A stretch of DNA of 64,000 nucleotides, taken from Pseudomonas hefeiensis (GTDB lineage Bacteria > Pseudomonadota > Gammaproteobacteria > Pseudomonadales > Pseudomonadaceae). The stretch spans positions 3,658,001 to 3,722,000 of the forward strand of contig NZ_CP117449.1 in assembly GCF_030687835.1 (NCBI RefSeq), read 5' to 3'. A model generated the notes under the pieces. It had not been told where the DNA came from. It saw only the letters and a list, made by a program, of their open reading frames with translations, and made no database searches. This document shows, piece after piece, positions 28,146 to 37,438 of the stretch (position 1 is its first letter; every line of letters starts with the position of its first letter). The translations under genes and the position numbers were made by a program.

Positions 28146-28230
28146 GGGAGCTTGCTTGCACAGGGAGTTTCCTGTCCTATCGAAGATCGGCTCGGATTGG
28201 GCCGTTCCTACTTCAACAAGGAGTGACTGC

Positions 28231-28551
28231 ATGGAAGTGCACAATCAGCTACAACCCTGCGATTGCGCGAATATGGAAGACATCCGGCGCGAGATCGATG
28301 CCCTTGACCAAGCCGTTATCAAACTGCTGGGCAAGCGCTTTCAGTACGTACTGGCAGCGTCGAAGTTCAAGACCTCAGCCACGGCGGTGCGTGCTCCGGA
28401 ACGCTTCCAGGCCATGCTGGCGACCCGGCGCCAGTGGGCCGAGGCGGAGGGCCTTAGCCCGGATGCGATCGAGAAAATGTACAGCGACCTGGTGAACCAC
28501 TTCATCGCCCAAGAGATGGAACACTGGACGGCTCTTCAATCCGCGACCTGA
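28231..28551 (+). CDS. PchB-like isochorismate pyruvate lyase / chorismate mutase
   Basis: A 106-residue AroQ-class protein. EDIRREIDALDQAVIKLLGK carries the first conserved arginine; FQYVLAASKFKTS holds the loop lysine equivalent to PchB Lys42, followed by the PchB-like APERFQAMLATRRQWAEAEG. This pattern matches PchB (isochorismate to salicylate plus pyruvate) better than classic chorismate mutases. The ATG at 28231 follows AAGGAG. No isochorismate synthase (pchA) or siderophore gene is adjacent, so its pathway is open. Confidence 0.85.
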   Translation: MEVHNQLQPCDCANMEDIRREIDALDQAVIKLLGKRFQYVLAASKFKTSATAVRAPERFQAMLATRRQWAEAEGLSPDAIEKMYSDLVNHFIAQEMEHWTALQSAT

Positions 28552-28574
28552 TCGACACCACAAGCGCCCTGCGT

Positions 28575-29012
28575 TCAGGCCCAGGCAACCGTCAGCAGGC
28601 CGGCGCCAAGCACGACACATAACGGTGAATAGACCCAGGTGTCGAGCTTGGCGAACGTCGAGCCCTTGACCTCCTTGAAGAAACCCACCAGGTTCGATTC
28701 GCCAATGGCACGGGCGAACATCAGCAAGGCGATCGCGCTGATCAGCCATTGCAAGGCCCGATGGGTGACGGGCGGTGCCAGCAAGCCGACTCGCAGGCAC
28801 ACCAGAACTGCGATCAGCAGCAGCGCAAGCGCCACCAGCAGTGTCAACCAGCCCGATGGGTTGAATGCCGGGCGAAGCGTCTGTCCTTGTGTCACCGGAA
28901 CCTGAGGCACGACCGCCAGGGCCGCCCATCGGCCGCCCAGGGCCCAATACAAATGAATCAAGCTGATGGTCGCAAATATTGCGACCAGCGACCGAGCCAC
29001 TAAAAGCGTCAT
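28575..29012 (-). CDS. DUF3995 membrane protein
   Basis: A 145-residue inner-membrane protein with four helices and the DUF3995 features: a first helix ending in HLYWALGGRWA, then a VPQVPV segment, and FARAIGESNLVGFFK before the third loop. Function unknown. It is convergent with the PchB-like gene. Confidence 0.82.
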   Translation of the reverse strand: MTLLVARSLVAIFATISLIHLYWALGGRWAALAVVPQVPVTQGQTLRPAFNPSGWLTLLVALALLLIAVLVCLRVGLLAPPVTHRALQWLISAIALLMFARAIGESNLVGFFKEVKGSTFAKLDTWVYSPLCVVLGAGLLTVAWA

Positions 29013-29138
29013 TCGCCAGCCTCCTTGAAAGGTTGAACAATCATCCTAGCTCGAATTCGGCATTTCGCCGCACGGGCGCAGATTGCCGGTTTGCGGCGAA
29101 TGACGCATTGCTCAAGATCAAGAGTTCAACCTGACGCG

Positions 29139-30149
29139 CTACAGACCGGCGGCGACTTTGTCGGCAACCTCCTTGGGCAACCAGGCCTGCCAGACCTGTG
29201 GATGGGCCTTGAGGAACGCTACCGCGGCTTCACGCGGCGGTGTGTGCTTTTCGCTCATGTCGGCCAGGGCCTTGTTCAACGGCTCGATCGGCAGGTCAAC
29301 CTTACTGAAAAACTCGGCAATGTCCGGGTGCTGCTTCTGGAACGGCGCGGATACGCCAATCGACAGCTTCGAGGCCAGGGAGCGGGTTGGCTTGGGGTTG
29401 GGGTTGTCGGCATCGGTCAGGGTTTTCCAGGCCTCGGCATCGAACGCAGGCTCTTGCAACTGCACCAACTTGAAACGTCCCAGCAGCGGCGTAGGCGACC
29501 AGTAATAAAACAGAATCGGCTTGCCTCGGCGGATCGACGAGCTGATTTCCGCATCCAGCGCCGCCCCCGAACCACTGCGGAAATTCACATAGCTGTCGGA
29601 CAGCCCATAAGCCTTGAGCTTCTGCTTGTTGACGACTTCGGAGGTCCAGCCGATGGGACTGTTGAGGAAGCGGCCCTTGCTGGGGCTTTCCGGGTCTTTG
29701 AAGACATGCTTGTAGCGCGCCAGGTCTTCGACGCTGCGCAGATCCGGCGCCATGGGTTTGATGCCCCTGGCCGGATCGCCCTTGATCACATACTCCGGGA
29801 CCCACCAGCCTTCGGTCGCGCCCTTGACCGTATCGCCCAAGGCGATCACCTTGCCTTCAGCCTCGGCCTTGACCCACACCGGGCTGCGCCCCGCCCACTC
29901 TTCCCCGATCACCTGGATGTCGTTATTGGCCAGCGCCGTTTCCAGGGTAATGGTAGTGCCCGGCAATGTGTCGGTCGGCAGCCCATAGCCCTTTTCGACG
30001 ATGACCCGCAGGATATCGGTGATCAGGCTGCCGCTTTCCCAATTCAGGTCGGCAAAATGGATCGGCGCCTGCGCGGCCGATACCGGGAGTGGCGAAACCA
30101 TCACCGCACAGGTGGCCCAGGCAGCCAACCACTGTCGAACTCGTTTCAT
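29139..30149 (-). CDS. Glycine betaine/choline-type ABC substrate-binding protein (orphan)
   Basis: A 336-residue periplasmic protein of the OpuAC/ProX family: signal peptide to about residue 26 (VMVSPLPVSAA), then IHFADLNWESGSLITDILRV and the aromatic ligand-box tryptophans (EEWAGRSPVW, EGWWVPEYV). The ATG at 30149 has GAGGT at good spacing; a GTG at 30158 overlaps that site. No ABC ATPase or permease lies next to it, so it probably feeds a transporter encoded elsewhere. Confidence 0.9.
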   Translation of the reverse strand: MKRVRQWLAAWATCAVMVSPLPVSAAQAPIHFADLNWESGSLITDILRVIVEKGYGLPTDTLPGTTITLETALANNDIQVIGEEWAGRSPVWVKAEAEGKVIALGDTVKGATEGWWVPEYVIKGDPARGIKPMAPDLRSVEDLARYKHVFKDPESPSKGRFLNSPIGWTSEVVNKQKLKAYGLSDSYVNFRSGSGAALDAEISSSIRRGKPILFYYWSPTPLLGRFKLVQLQEPAFDAEAWKTLTDADNPNPKPTRSLASKLSIGVSAPFQKQHPDIAEFFSKVDLPIEPLNKALADMSEKHTPPREAAVAFLKAHPQVWQAWLPKEVADKVAAGL

Positions 30150-30340
30150 GCGTTGCACCTCGTAACAGACACAGCGATAGCTGAAAGGTCCTGCGTAACC
30201 AGACGCAAGCCTCTGAACAGTTCAGTCAACTGACTGTAGCCGAGGTTCCAACCCGATCCTGTGAAAACTGTTACCGAAATGCGGATCCCAGGCATTGTGC
30301 CAACCCGGCTCTCACCGTCCCTGCACCGTCACTGCAGGCA

Positions 30341-30790
30341 TTACTCGCTGGCTTTGAAGGTGACCAGTTCGCCCTTGCGCCACTTGGCGGCTTTGGCGGT
30401 CACCGCCTTCAACGTCTTGGTCAGGCCCTCATGTAACTGCTCATTGGCAGCGAATACGGTCACCACGCTGTGCCCTTCCTTGAACAGGATCGCGTGGCCA
30501 CCGGGGGTGGTTACGAACGCGTAATCCCCGAGGCCATAGACCGTCAGTTTGATTTCGCGAAACCTGATTTCAAACTTGCCACCTTCACGGCTCGGCAATA
30601 CCGCTGCACGAAAATGATCACCGACTTTGAGTTCAAGCCTGGGCTTGTCATCGACCACCAGGGCCGACTCAGTGTCGATTTCGGCAACATAGATACCTTC
30701 GGCGGTTTGCTCGGTGATGTAGACGAAGCGCGACTGGAATTGCTTGACCAGTTTTGCCCGCAGGTCACCAAGTACGAATAACGCATGCAT
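30341..30790 (-). CDS. Conserved hypothetical protein
   Basis: A protein of about 149 residues starting at ATG 30790 (MHALFVLGDLRAKLVKQFQS). It looks soluble, beta-rich in the middle (FVYITEQTAEGIYVAEID, FEIRFREIKLTVYGLGDYAF) and lysine-rich at the end. No domain recognised. The start is uncertain: the frame is open to 31063, but the upstream part is rich in arginine, has no ribosome site and looks non-coding. The 428 bp from 30791 to 31218 show no other gene or clear terminator. Confidence 0.65.
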   Translation of the reverse strand: MHALFVLGDLRAKLVKQFQSRFVYITEQTAEGIYVAEIDTESALVVDDKPRLELKVGDHFRAAVLPSREGGKFEIRFREIKLTVYGLGDYAFVTTPGGHAILFKEGHSVVTVFAANEQLHEGLTKTLKAVTAKAAKWRKGELVTFKASE

Positions 30791-31218
30791 GTCGAGATTA
30801 CTTACTGCCAAGGAAACATCCCCATCTTTGTAAACGGCCCGCCCTCTGAAAAGGACGGACCACGAGAACCCGTGCCGACTGTGTGTCGCAGTGGACCTGA
30901 AACTGAAAATTCGAAGTGAACGGCGTGCCCTGCCCCGGGGCGAGAGAAGACTAAAGGATTGCCACTCTCGCCGTCTTTCCCGCGGGGTCGTCAGAGGCTG
31001 AAGGAAAACGCCACTCTGAGCATCGGAAAAGGTGGGACTACTAACTTTAGGGAAATTTCTCACTTAGAAAAGCATTTTTCTGACATCGAGGCCAAAAAAA
31101 ATTGCTTTAGATAGGCACAGCCATCCACACAGTGCTGCCGATTCTAGAGCAGCCGCAGGCGTGGAGACTACTCAAAACACTCGGCAATTCGTCGGTAAAC
31201 CATAGAAAAGGAATTCAC

Positions 31219-31455
31219 ATGGGCACTTTCACCACACTGACCCAACCCCTCACCCCTTGCATCGCTAACAAGCCTGACGCGTTTGCCGAGGTCCATTACC
31301 TGCCTGTTTCTTTGTTTCAACCGCGTTATCGGGTGGTTCTGGCCGGCAAGTGCTTTTTCCATATTGAAGAAACATCGACTGGCCGTGTACGAGGTTTCCG
31401 CACCGATCATAACGAGGCTTGCTACCTGGCCAGGCGTCTGGAACGAAGCGCTTGA
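31219..31455 (+). CDS. Small hypothetical protein
   Basis: A 78-residue protein starting MGTFTTLTQPLTPCIANKPD, with the ATG at 31219 preceded by AAAAGGAAT. The middle (YRVVLAGKCFFHIEETSTGR) reads as a beta hairpin and the end (ACYLARRLERSA) as a helix. No family recognised. The open frame extends upstream to 31132 without a ribosome site. Confidence 0.65.
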   Translation: MGTFTTLTQPLTPCIANKPDAFAEVHYLPVSLFQPRYRVVLAGKCFFHIEETSTGRVRGFRTDHNEACYLARRLERSA

Positions 31456-31588
31456 CCTGATATACGCCACGCCCATCACTTAACTCAGCCGCGACGGGCA
31501 ACTGCTGCCATACTGCCCGCCCCGCGAAGCCCGTCCCCCATTGACGGATCGCGCACCCATACTATGACTTGTGAAGGAAAGGCGCGAC

Positions 31589-31819
31589 GTGACGGAATTT
31601 GATATTGGCGAATTTTTCATCCGGGGCGAGGCCAGAGAGGTCGAAGGCGAATTCCAGGCCGTCATCGTGATGCGCGCCAAGCCCCCCTTGACCACCACCA
31701 GTTATCATCAGGTGGAAAAGGATCGCTGGTTCAAAACCCCCGAGATCGCCGCCGAAGCCGCGCGGGCAGCGGCAATAGCCCTGAAACTCGCCGTGGATGA
31801 AGGCGCGTTGAAAGCCTGA
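31589..31819 (+). CDS. Small conserved hypothetical protein
   Basis: A 76-residue protein, GTG start at 31589 with AAGGAAAGG just upstream (the in-frame GTG at 31571 overlaps that site). It has an acidic first half (EFDIGEFFIRGEAREVEGEF) and an alanine-rich C-terminal helix (EIAAEAARAAAIALKLAVDE). Function unknown. It is followed 87 bp later by a DUF2789 gene on the same strand. Confidence 0.65.
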   Translation: MTEFDIGEFFIRGEAREVEGEFQAVIVMRAKPPLTTTSYHQVEKDRWFKTPEIAAEAARAAAIALKLAVDEGALKA

Positions 31820-31906
31820 ACCCGATCGAACTCCTGACGGGCGTTTGCCTCAGATAAAGGGAAGCAACCGAGGCGCCATGACGGCGCCCGCCCAAAGGAG
31901 AACCCC

Positions 31907-32143
31907 ATGGAACAGCCTTCGCACGAACTCAGAACCCTGTTCGATCAACTAGGCCTGCCTTCGGATGGCGAAGCCATCGATGACTTCATCATGGCACATC
32001 CGCTGGACCCGGAGATCAAACTGGTGGAGGCCGACTTCTGGTCGGAGCAACAGAAAGATCTACTTCGCGAATGGCTGCTCGCCGACGGCGAAGAGGCGGT
32101 GCTGGTAGATCAGTTGAATGTCCGTTTGCACGACGGTAAATAA
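31907..32143 (+). CDS. DUF2789 domain protein
   Basis: A 78-residue acidic protein that fits DUF2789 from end to end: HELRTLFDQLGLPSDGEAID, then FIMAHPLDPEIKLVEADFW and a C-terminal DQLNVRLHDGK. RBS AAAGGAG lies before the ATG. The family is widespread in gamma-proteobacteria and of unknown function. Confidence 0.85.
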   Translation: MEQPSHELRTLFDQLGLPSDGEAIDDFIMAHPLDPEIKLVEADFWSEQQKDLLREWLLADGEEAVLVDQLNVRLHDGK

Positions 32144-32198
32144 CCGATCAAACCTCGCCACCATTTGTTCAAGTGCGGGCCAGAGAACTGCATGAGGC

Positions 32199-33806
32199 CT
32201 AGCGCGGCTTCTCTGGCTTATAACCCAGCCGCAAGCCACCCCAATGACGCCCCTTGAGCATGATCGGCACTGAAAGGTCATGCATCAGCTCACCCGTATC
32301 TCGAGTGTAGGTCTGCAACAGCACGGGCTGCTGGTGGCTGCCGCAACGGATCCCGGTGCGGTCGGAGAATTTGCGTTTAGTGCGATTGTTCACCGTGTCC
32401 ACTTGCGGATCGCCGGTCAAGGGTTGGCTGAAGACGTTGTTGTGGGTCGGTACATAACCTTCCTGGGTACAGGCAATCGCGAAAACCAGGCCCTCGTGCC
32501 GGGCGAGCAACGGTTCCTGGAGGGCCGGCAGGACCTGATCGGTATAGCGGTCGAAACGGGTCTGGAACTTGGCGGGCTGGGTATTGGGAATCGGCTGGTA
32601 GCTGCGGTCGAACAGATCCTCCAGGCTGACACGGCCCTGGTCAATGTCCGCCTCGAATCGTGCGGCGATCTGACTCGCCCCTTCGCGCGCCAGGTCGTAG
32701 ACCCGTTGGTGATAGTCGTCCAGGCCAACCTCGGCCAGGCGCTCGCTGATGGTTTCGGCCTGGCCTTCCATTTGCACCGCCGCCTGGGCCAGGCGCTGGG
32801 TCTGCTGATCGCTGATGGACAGGTCGCTGCGCATCTGTTCGATGGCATGAAACAGGCTGTCGAGTTGTTCGCGGTTGGTGTCGGTGCCTTGGGCGATGGC
32901 GCTGACCTGGGTTTCGACGCCGGCCGCCAGCCGGGCAATGTTTTCCAGGTGCTGACCGGTGTGTTCGACCTGCTGCACGCCACTGTCCAGGTCACTGGCC
33001 AGTTGCCGGATCTGCTCCACCACCTGGGCGGTGCGCTGCTGGATGTCCGCAACCATTACGCCAACCTCGCCGGTTGCCGCGGCCGTACGCCCGGCCAGCC
33101 CACGGACCTCATCAGCCACCACCGCGAAACCACGACCATGTTCACCGGCCCGCGCAGCTTCGATGGCCGCGTTCAGCGCCAATAAGTTGGTCTGGCTGGC
33201 GATCGACTGAATCACCAGGCTTACCCGCTGGATCTCATCGCTGCGTACGCTCAGCGCCTCGATCAACTCGCGACTGTCGTTTGCACGCTGGCTGAGCTGG
33301 TGCATCCGGCTGATGGACTCCACCAGTTCGCTGCGCCCGGCAACGCTGCTGCGATGGGCCTCACTGGCGGCACTCAGGGCCTGCTGGCTGAGTTGCGAGG
33401 TGGCCTGTTCGGTGGCAATCATCGATTCGGCATTGCCGACGATTTGCGCCGCCGCGTCGAGCTGCGACTGGACCTTGCCAGCCAGTTGCTTGACCGAATA
33501 GGCGACGCCGGCCGCTGACAACGCGTTATGGCTGGTGGTGTAAGACAGGTCGCGGGTCAGCTCGGCCAAAGTGTCCGCGGCTACCGGCTCAGGCGCGGCA
33601 GCCAGGCGCGAGCGTAGGCGCGGCAGCCAGACGATGAGCATCGCCAGGGGCAGGCCCAGATACAACGACCAGCCGCCCAGCGTCATGCCGCACAGCAGCA
33701 ATGTCAGCGCCAGGCTCTGCAAAGTCGGCGTCAACCAGCGCGCCATGCTGTTGGCCACAGGCACCTGTGCCTGTACCGCATTCGCCACGGAACCGTCTGT
33801 CGCCAT
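32199..33806 (-). CDS. Methyl-accepting chemotaxis protein with C-terminal extension
   Basis: A 535-residue chemoreceptor. Two closely spaced helices near the N-terminus ([20 protein letters not shown] and [13 protein letters not shown]) leave almost no periplasmic loop. Then come coiled coil and the signalling tip ([20 protein letters not shown] ... [19 protein letters not shown]). About 150 residues follow the coiled coil (from [20 protein letters not shown] to the end) and look like a globular cytoplasmic sensor. The ATG at 33806 has GGTGA seven bases upstream; a nearer in-frame ATG at 33821 has no spacing to a ribosome site. Signal unknown. Confidence 0.9.
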   Translation of the reverse strand: MATDGSVANAVQAQVPVANSMARWLTPTLQSLALTLLLCGMTLGGWSLYLGLPLAMLIVWLPRLRSRLAAAPEPVAADTLAELTRDLSYTTSHNALSAAGVAYSVKQLAGKVQSQLDAAAQIVGNAESMIATEQATSQLSQQALSAASEAHRSSVAGRSELVESISRMHQLSQRANDSRELIEALSVRSDEIQRVSLVIQSIASQTNLLALNAAIEAARAGEHGRGFAVVADEVRGLAGRTAAATGEVGVMVADIQQRTAQVVEQIRQLASDLDSGVQQVEHTGQHLENIARLAAGVETQVSAIAQGTDTNREQLDSLFHAIEQMRSDLSISDQQTQRLAQAAVQMEGQAETISERLAEVGLDDYHQRVYDLAREGASQIAARFEADIDQGRVSLEDLFDRSYQPIPNTQPAKFQTRFDRYTDQVLPALQEPLLARHEGLVFAIACTQEGYVPTHNNVFSQPLTGDPQVDTVNNRTKRKFSDRTGIRCGSHQQPVLLQTYTRDTGELMHDLSVPIMLKGRHWGGLRLGYKPEKPR

Positions 33807-33935
33807 GTTGATCACCCACATTTCTCGTTGTTATACCTGCATTAAACGCCACTACGGAGCCATTATCCATGGTCCATTAGTCGTGTTCTTGCGGGGGGTC
33901 AACGGAAGTAGACGAACAGGCGCAGACGAAAGCAA

Positions 33936-33972
33936 AAAATCGCAGCTTCCGGATGAAAGCTGCGATCTTTTC
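33936..33972. terminator. Bidirectional intrinsic terminator
   Basis: ATCGCAGCTT and AAGCTGCGAT form a 10-bp stem around a short loop, with six A on the left and CTTTTCT on the right. It terminates the dksA2-like gene (-) and could work for the opposite strand. Confidence 0.8.
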
Positions 33973-33983
33973 TGAAACGCGAA

Positions 33984-34388
33984 TCAGGCCTGACGCTGAT
34001 GCTTGTCGATCTGCTCGTGACGTTCCTGAGCTTCGATGCAGTACTTGGTGGTCGGGCTGATCAGCAAGCGCTTGAGGCCGATTGGCTCGCCGCTGTCATC
34101 ACACCAGCCGAAGCTGTCGTCGTTGATACGGTCCAGGGCCTGCTCCAGCTGAGGCAGCATGCGCTGGTCGCGATCGATGGCGTTGACCAGCCAGGTCCGC
34201 TCTTCTTCTACGGAAGCAGCGTCCGCCGGGTCAGCCGGGGTATCCAGGCTCTCAATGGCGATTCGGTTCTGTTCGATGCGCTCGTGGGTTTCCACTTTCA
34301 TGTTCTGCAACAGCTTGGTGAAGAAAGCCAGCTGCTCGGCATTCATGTAGTCATCCGCCGGCATGGCCAGCAACTTTTCCTTTGTCAT
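33984..34388 (-). CDS. dksA2: DksA2-type transcription factor lacking the zinc finger
   Basis: A 134-residue DksA/TraR protein: coiled-coil arm (QLAFFTKLLQNMKVETHERI, with the acidic tip DTPADPADAASVEEER) and a C-terminal domain FGWCDDSGEPIGLKRLLISP TTKYCIEAQER. Canonical DksA has two CxxC pairs; here each pair keeps one cysteine (CDDS and CIEA), as in P. aeruginosa DksA2, which is also about this length and works without zinc. It binds RNA polymerase's secondary channel with ppGpp. I found no clear Zur box upstream. A terminator follows directly. Confidence 0.88.
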   Translation of the reverse strand: MTKEKLLAMPADDYMNAEQLAFFTKLLQNMKVETHERIEQNRIAIESLDTPADPADAASVEEERTWLVNAIDRDQRMLPQLEQALDRINDDSFGWCDDSGEPIGLKRLLISPTTKYCIEAQERHEQIDKHQRQA

Positions 34389-34670
34389 TGATTTCTCTAT
34401 AAAAAAACGTGCATTAAGACGAATTATGAAGCGTCCCGCAGCGCGCTGCCACGCTCATCGGGAAGGCGCCGTCTATTCCAAGCGCCACCCGGCACTCAAT
34501 TTACGAGGGGCGGCAGTCTAAGGCCGAGTCGAAGCGTCAGCAACTGAAAACATAGGGAAAATGTCCGACAACCCTTCTAAATGTTCTCTGACAAGCTTTC
34601 GGCAGTCATCGGAGTGCGTTTATAACAAGAAATTCGATTCAATAGCTGTATCAAGAAGACAAATGGCAAC

Positions 34671-34691
34671 GCCACGCGGGTCAGGCGTGGC
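34671..34691 (-). terminator. Weak terminator-like hairpin after the ABC permease
   Basis: GCCACGC and GCGTGGC form a GC-rich stem about 25 bp past the permease stop, without a good T-run. The rest of 34389-34714 shows no gene. Confidence 0.4.
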
Positions 34692-34714
34692 GCTTTGTCG
34701 CAGCGTAAGACCGT

Positions 34715-35737
34715 TCAGCGTTTGAGTTTACGCTTGTTGCGGTACTGGTCGATGACCACCGCCACCACAATGATCAGCCCCTTGATGATGTCCTGGATAT
34801 AGGCATCGACCCCGACGAAGGTGAACCCACTGGCCATGACCCCGAGGATCAGCGCGCCGATCACCGTCCCGGTGATGCGCCCCACCCCTCCGGCCAGACT
34901 GGTGCCGCCGATCACCGCTGCGGCAATCGCGTCCAGCTCATAGGACATGCCCATGCCGGCCTGCCCGGTGGCGGCCCGTGCCGAAGCCACCACCCCGGCC
35001 AGCCCCGCCAGCAAGCCGGCGATGCTGTAGACGATCACCAAGTGGCGCTTGACGTTGATGCCCGAGGTGCGCGCCGCCTGCATGTTGCCGCCGATGGCGT
35101 AGGTGTATTTGCCGTACTTGGTGTAGCGCAGGGCGATATGGAAAATCACCGCCACCACCAGGAAGATGATCACCGGCATGGCACCATGACCGATGGCCGT
35201 ATAGGAATCGGACAACATGCTCACCGGCTGGCCTTCGGTGTAGTAACGCGCCAGACCGCGGGCCGAGACCATCATGCCGAGGGTGGCAATAAAGGGTGGG
35301 ATGCCCGTGATGGCGATGATGCTGCCATTGATCGCTCCGGCCAACAGCCCAACACCCAGCCCCGCCACCACCGGTATCCACACCGGCAAGTCCGTCAGGG
35401 AGGGGAACACCGCCCGGGTGAAGTCCGACGTCTGGGCCAGGCTGGCGGCGATCATGGCTGACAACGCCAGCACCGAACCGGACGACAGGTCGATACCGGT
35501 GGTGATGATCACCTGGGTCACCCCGATGGCCAGCAGACCGATGATCGACACTTGCAGGATCATCAGCACCAGGCGCTGGGAGTTCATCAGGAAACTCTGG
35601 TCGCGCACGATCCAGCCGAACACTTCGAACACCAGGCCGATGCCAATCAGCACCAGGAAGATACTCAGTTCCGTCGGTAGCCGCCGACGTGTCCGGGCCG
35701 GTGCGGCCGCGGGTTTGTTTTCCAGTATCGCGTTCAT
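34715..35737 (-). CDS. iatP: Inositol ABC transporter permease (CUT2)
   Basis: A 340-residue permease with eight to ten helices and the RbsC-type motifs GIDLSSGSVLALSAM, GIPPFIATLGMMVSARGLAR and IGGNMQAARTSGINVKRH. The ATG at 35737 has AAGGTGA six bases upstream (a GTG at 35743 overlaps it). It is last in the binding protein-ATPase-permease operon at the left end of the inositol genes, hence the inositol assignment (by context; ribose-type permeases look alike). Confidence 0.85.
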   Translation of the reverse strand: MNAILENKPAAAPARTRRRLPTELSIFLVLIGIGLVFEVFGWIVRDQSFLMNSQRLVLMILQVSIIGLLAIGVTQVIITTGIDLSSGSVLALSAMIAASLAQTSDFTRAVFPSLTDLPVWIPVVAGLGVGLLAGAINGSIIAITGIPPFIATLGMMVSARGLARYYTEGQPVSMLSDSYTAIGHGAMPVIIFLVVAVIFHIALRYTKYGKYTYAIGGNMQAARTSGINVKRHLVIVYSIAGLLAGLAGVVASARAATGQAGMGMSYELDAIAAAVIGGTSLAGGVGRITGTVIGALILGVMASGFTFVGVDAYIQDIIKGLIIVVAVVIDQYRNKRKLKR

Positions 35738-35806
35738 AACCACTCACCTTTTTTTATTGCTTACCGGCGGCGCAGGGATCGCTGCCGGCGTCGATTCGTT
35801 TAACCG

Positions 35807-37360
35807 CTAGAGCAACCCCGAAGCCAGTTGCATGACCCGTTCCTGGGTCGCCTCGCTACGGTCCAGCGTGCCCGTCAGGTCACCTTCATGCATCACCATC
35901 ACGCGGTCGCTCATGCCCAGTACTTCCGGCAGTTCCGAAGAAATCATGATCACCGCCATGCCTTCACTGGCGAGGTAGGAAATGAGCCGGTAGATCTCGG
36001 CCTTGGCGCCAACGTCGATGCCGCGAGTCGGCTCGTCGAGGATCAGGATGCGCGGGTTGGTCATCAGCCAGCGGGCCAGCAGGGCTTTCTGTTGGTTGCC
36101 GCCGGACAAGGTGTCGATGCACTGTTCCAGAGACGGGGTCTTGACCCTCAGTTTCTTGCACATGTCTTCGCACAATGCGCGCAGGGCTTTCTGCTGGATG
36201 AAGCCGTTGCCGACGTAATGAGGCAATACGGCCATTTCCATGTTTTCCAGCACCGACAGACACGGGAACAGGCCGCTGAGCTTGCGATCTTCGGTCAACA
36301 GCGCAAAGCCCTTTTCGATAGCCATGTGCGGGTCGCTGATGCGCACCGGTTGGCCGTCCAGGAAGATTTCGCCGCTGGTGCTCGGGGTGACCCCGAAAAT
36401 CGCCTCGGCGACGTTGGTCCGACCCGAGCCCATGAGTCCGGCGATGCCAAGGATTTCACCAGCATGCAGGTCGAAGGACACACCCTTGAACACGCCATCC
36501 AGGCTCAGGTCACGCACCGACAGCAACAAATCGCCGATGGGCTGTTCCCGCACCGGGAACAACTGGCTCAATTCACGCCCGACCATCATCGAGATCAGGC
36601 TGTCGCCGTCCATACTGTCGGCCCGTTGCAGGCCGATGTAGGCGCCGTCGCGAAACACCGCCACTTCATCGGCGATGGCGAACACCTCGTTCATTTTGTG
36701 GGTGATGTAGATGATGCCCTTACCCTGAGACTTGAGGTCGGCGATGATCGAGAACAGATGGGCGACCTCCGTCTCGGTGATGGCTGAGGTCGGCTCGTCC
36801 ATGATCAGAATGTCAGAGTCGTAGGACACCGCCTTGGCGATCTCGACCATCTGCCGTTCGGCAATGCTCAGATTGCCCACCTGCTCCTCGGGATCAAGGT
36901 TGATGCGCAGGCGCTCCAGCAACTTGGCGGTGCAACGGTGCATTTCCCCGTGATCAACCATATGCAGGCCGTTGAGCTGCTCGCGGCCGATCCAGATATT
37001 TTCGGCGATGCTCATATGGGGCATCAGGTTCAGTTCCTGGTGGATCATCGCGATGCCAGCCTGCAAGGCTGCCAAAGGTGTGTCGAACTTCACCGGCTTG
37101 CCCCGCAGGCGCAATTCACCGGCGTCCGGTTGGTAGATACCGGCCACAATTTTCATCAGGGTGGATTTGCCCGCACCGTTCTCGCCCATCAAGGCCAGCA
37201 CCGAGCCGGGGCGCACCCGCAATTGCACATCCGACAGGGCCACCACGCCGGGAAACCCCTTGCTGACATTGGCGACTTCCAGCAGGTACGGTTCTTCAGG
37301 TGTTACGTCCGGTCGGACAGTAGCCGCCGGGGCGCTCGAAGCAGTCGCTGAAGCGAACAT
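35807..37360 (-). CDS. iatA: Inositol ABC transporter ATP-binding protein (CUT2)
   Basis: A 517-residue duplicated ABC ATPase: first half with Walker [27 protein letters not shown] and Walker [13 protein letters not shown]; second half [31 protein letters not shown] and [14 protein letters not shown]. The ATG at 37360 follows AAGGGAG. Middle gene of the importer operon; substrate assigned from the cluster. Confidence 0.87.
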   Translation of the reverse strand: MFASATASSAPAATVRPDVTPEEPYLLEVANVSKGFPGVVALSDVQLRVRPGSVLALMGENGAGKSTLMKIVAGIYQPDAGELRLRGKPVKFDTPLAALQAGIAMIHQELNLMPHMSIAENIWIGREQLNGLHMVDHGEMHRCTAKLLERLRINLDPEEQVGNLSIAERQMVEIAKAVSYDSDILIMDEPTSAITETEVAHLFSIIADLKSQGKGIIYITHKMNEVFAIADEVAVFRDGAYIGLQRADSMDGDSLISMMVGRELSQLFPVREQPIGDLLLSVRDLSLDGVFKGVSFDLHAGEILGIAGLMGSGRTNVAEAIFGVTPSTSGEIFLDGQPVRISDPHMAIEKGFALLTEDRKLSGLFPCLSVLENMEMAVLPHYVGNGFIQQKALRALCEDMCKKLRVKTPSLEQCIDTLSGGNQQKALLARWLMTNPRILILDEPTRGIDVGAKAEIYRLISYLASEGMAVIMISSELPEVLGMSDRVMVMHEGDLTGTLDRSEATQERVMQLASGLL

Positions 37361-37438
37361 GGTCAGGTACTCCCTTGGCAAGGTCGACGGTGCGACCTTG
37401 CCTGCTTATTGTGGTGGTGGGCGGCGATGGGTTGAACG

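Noticed and set aside
30791..31063. Upstream extension of the 30341-30790 gene
   Set aside because: Arginine/serine-rich, no start signal, unlike the downstream protein in composition.
34389..34714. Zur box upstream of dksA2
   Set aside because: TTATAAC-like fragments occur, but no palindrome close to the Zur consensus was found by eye.
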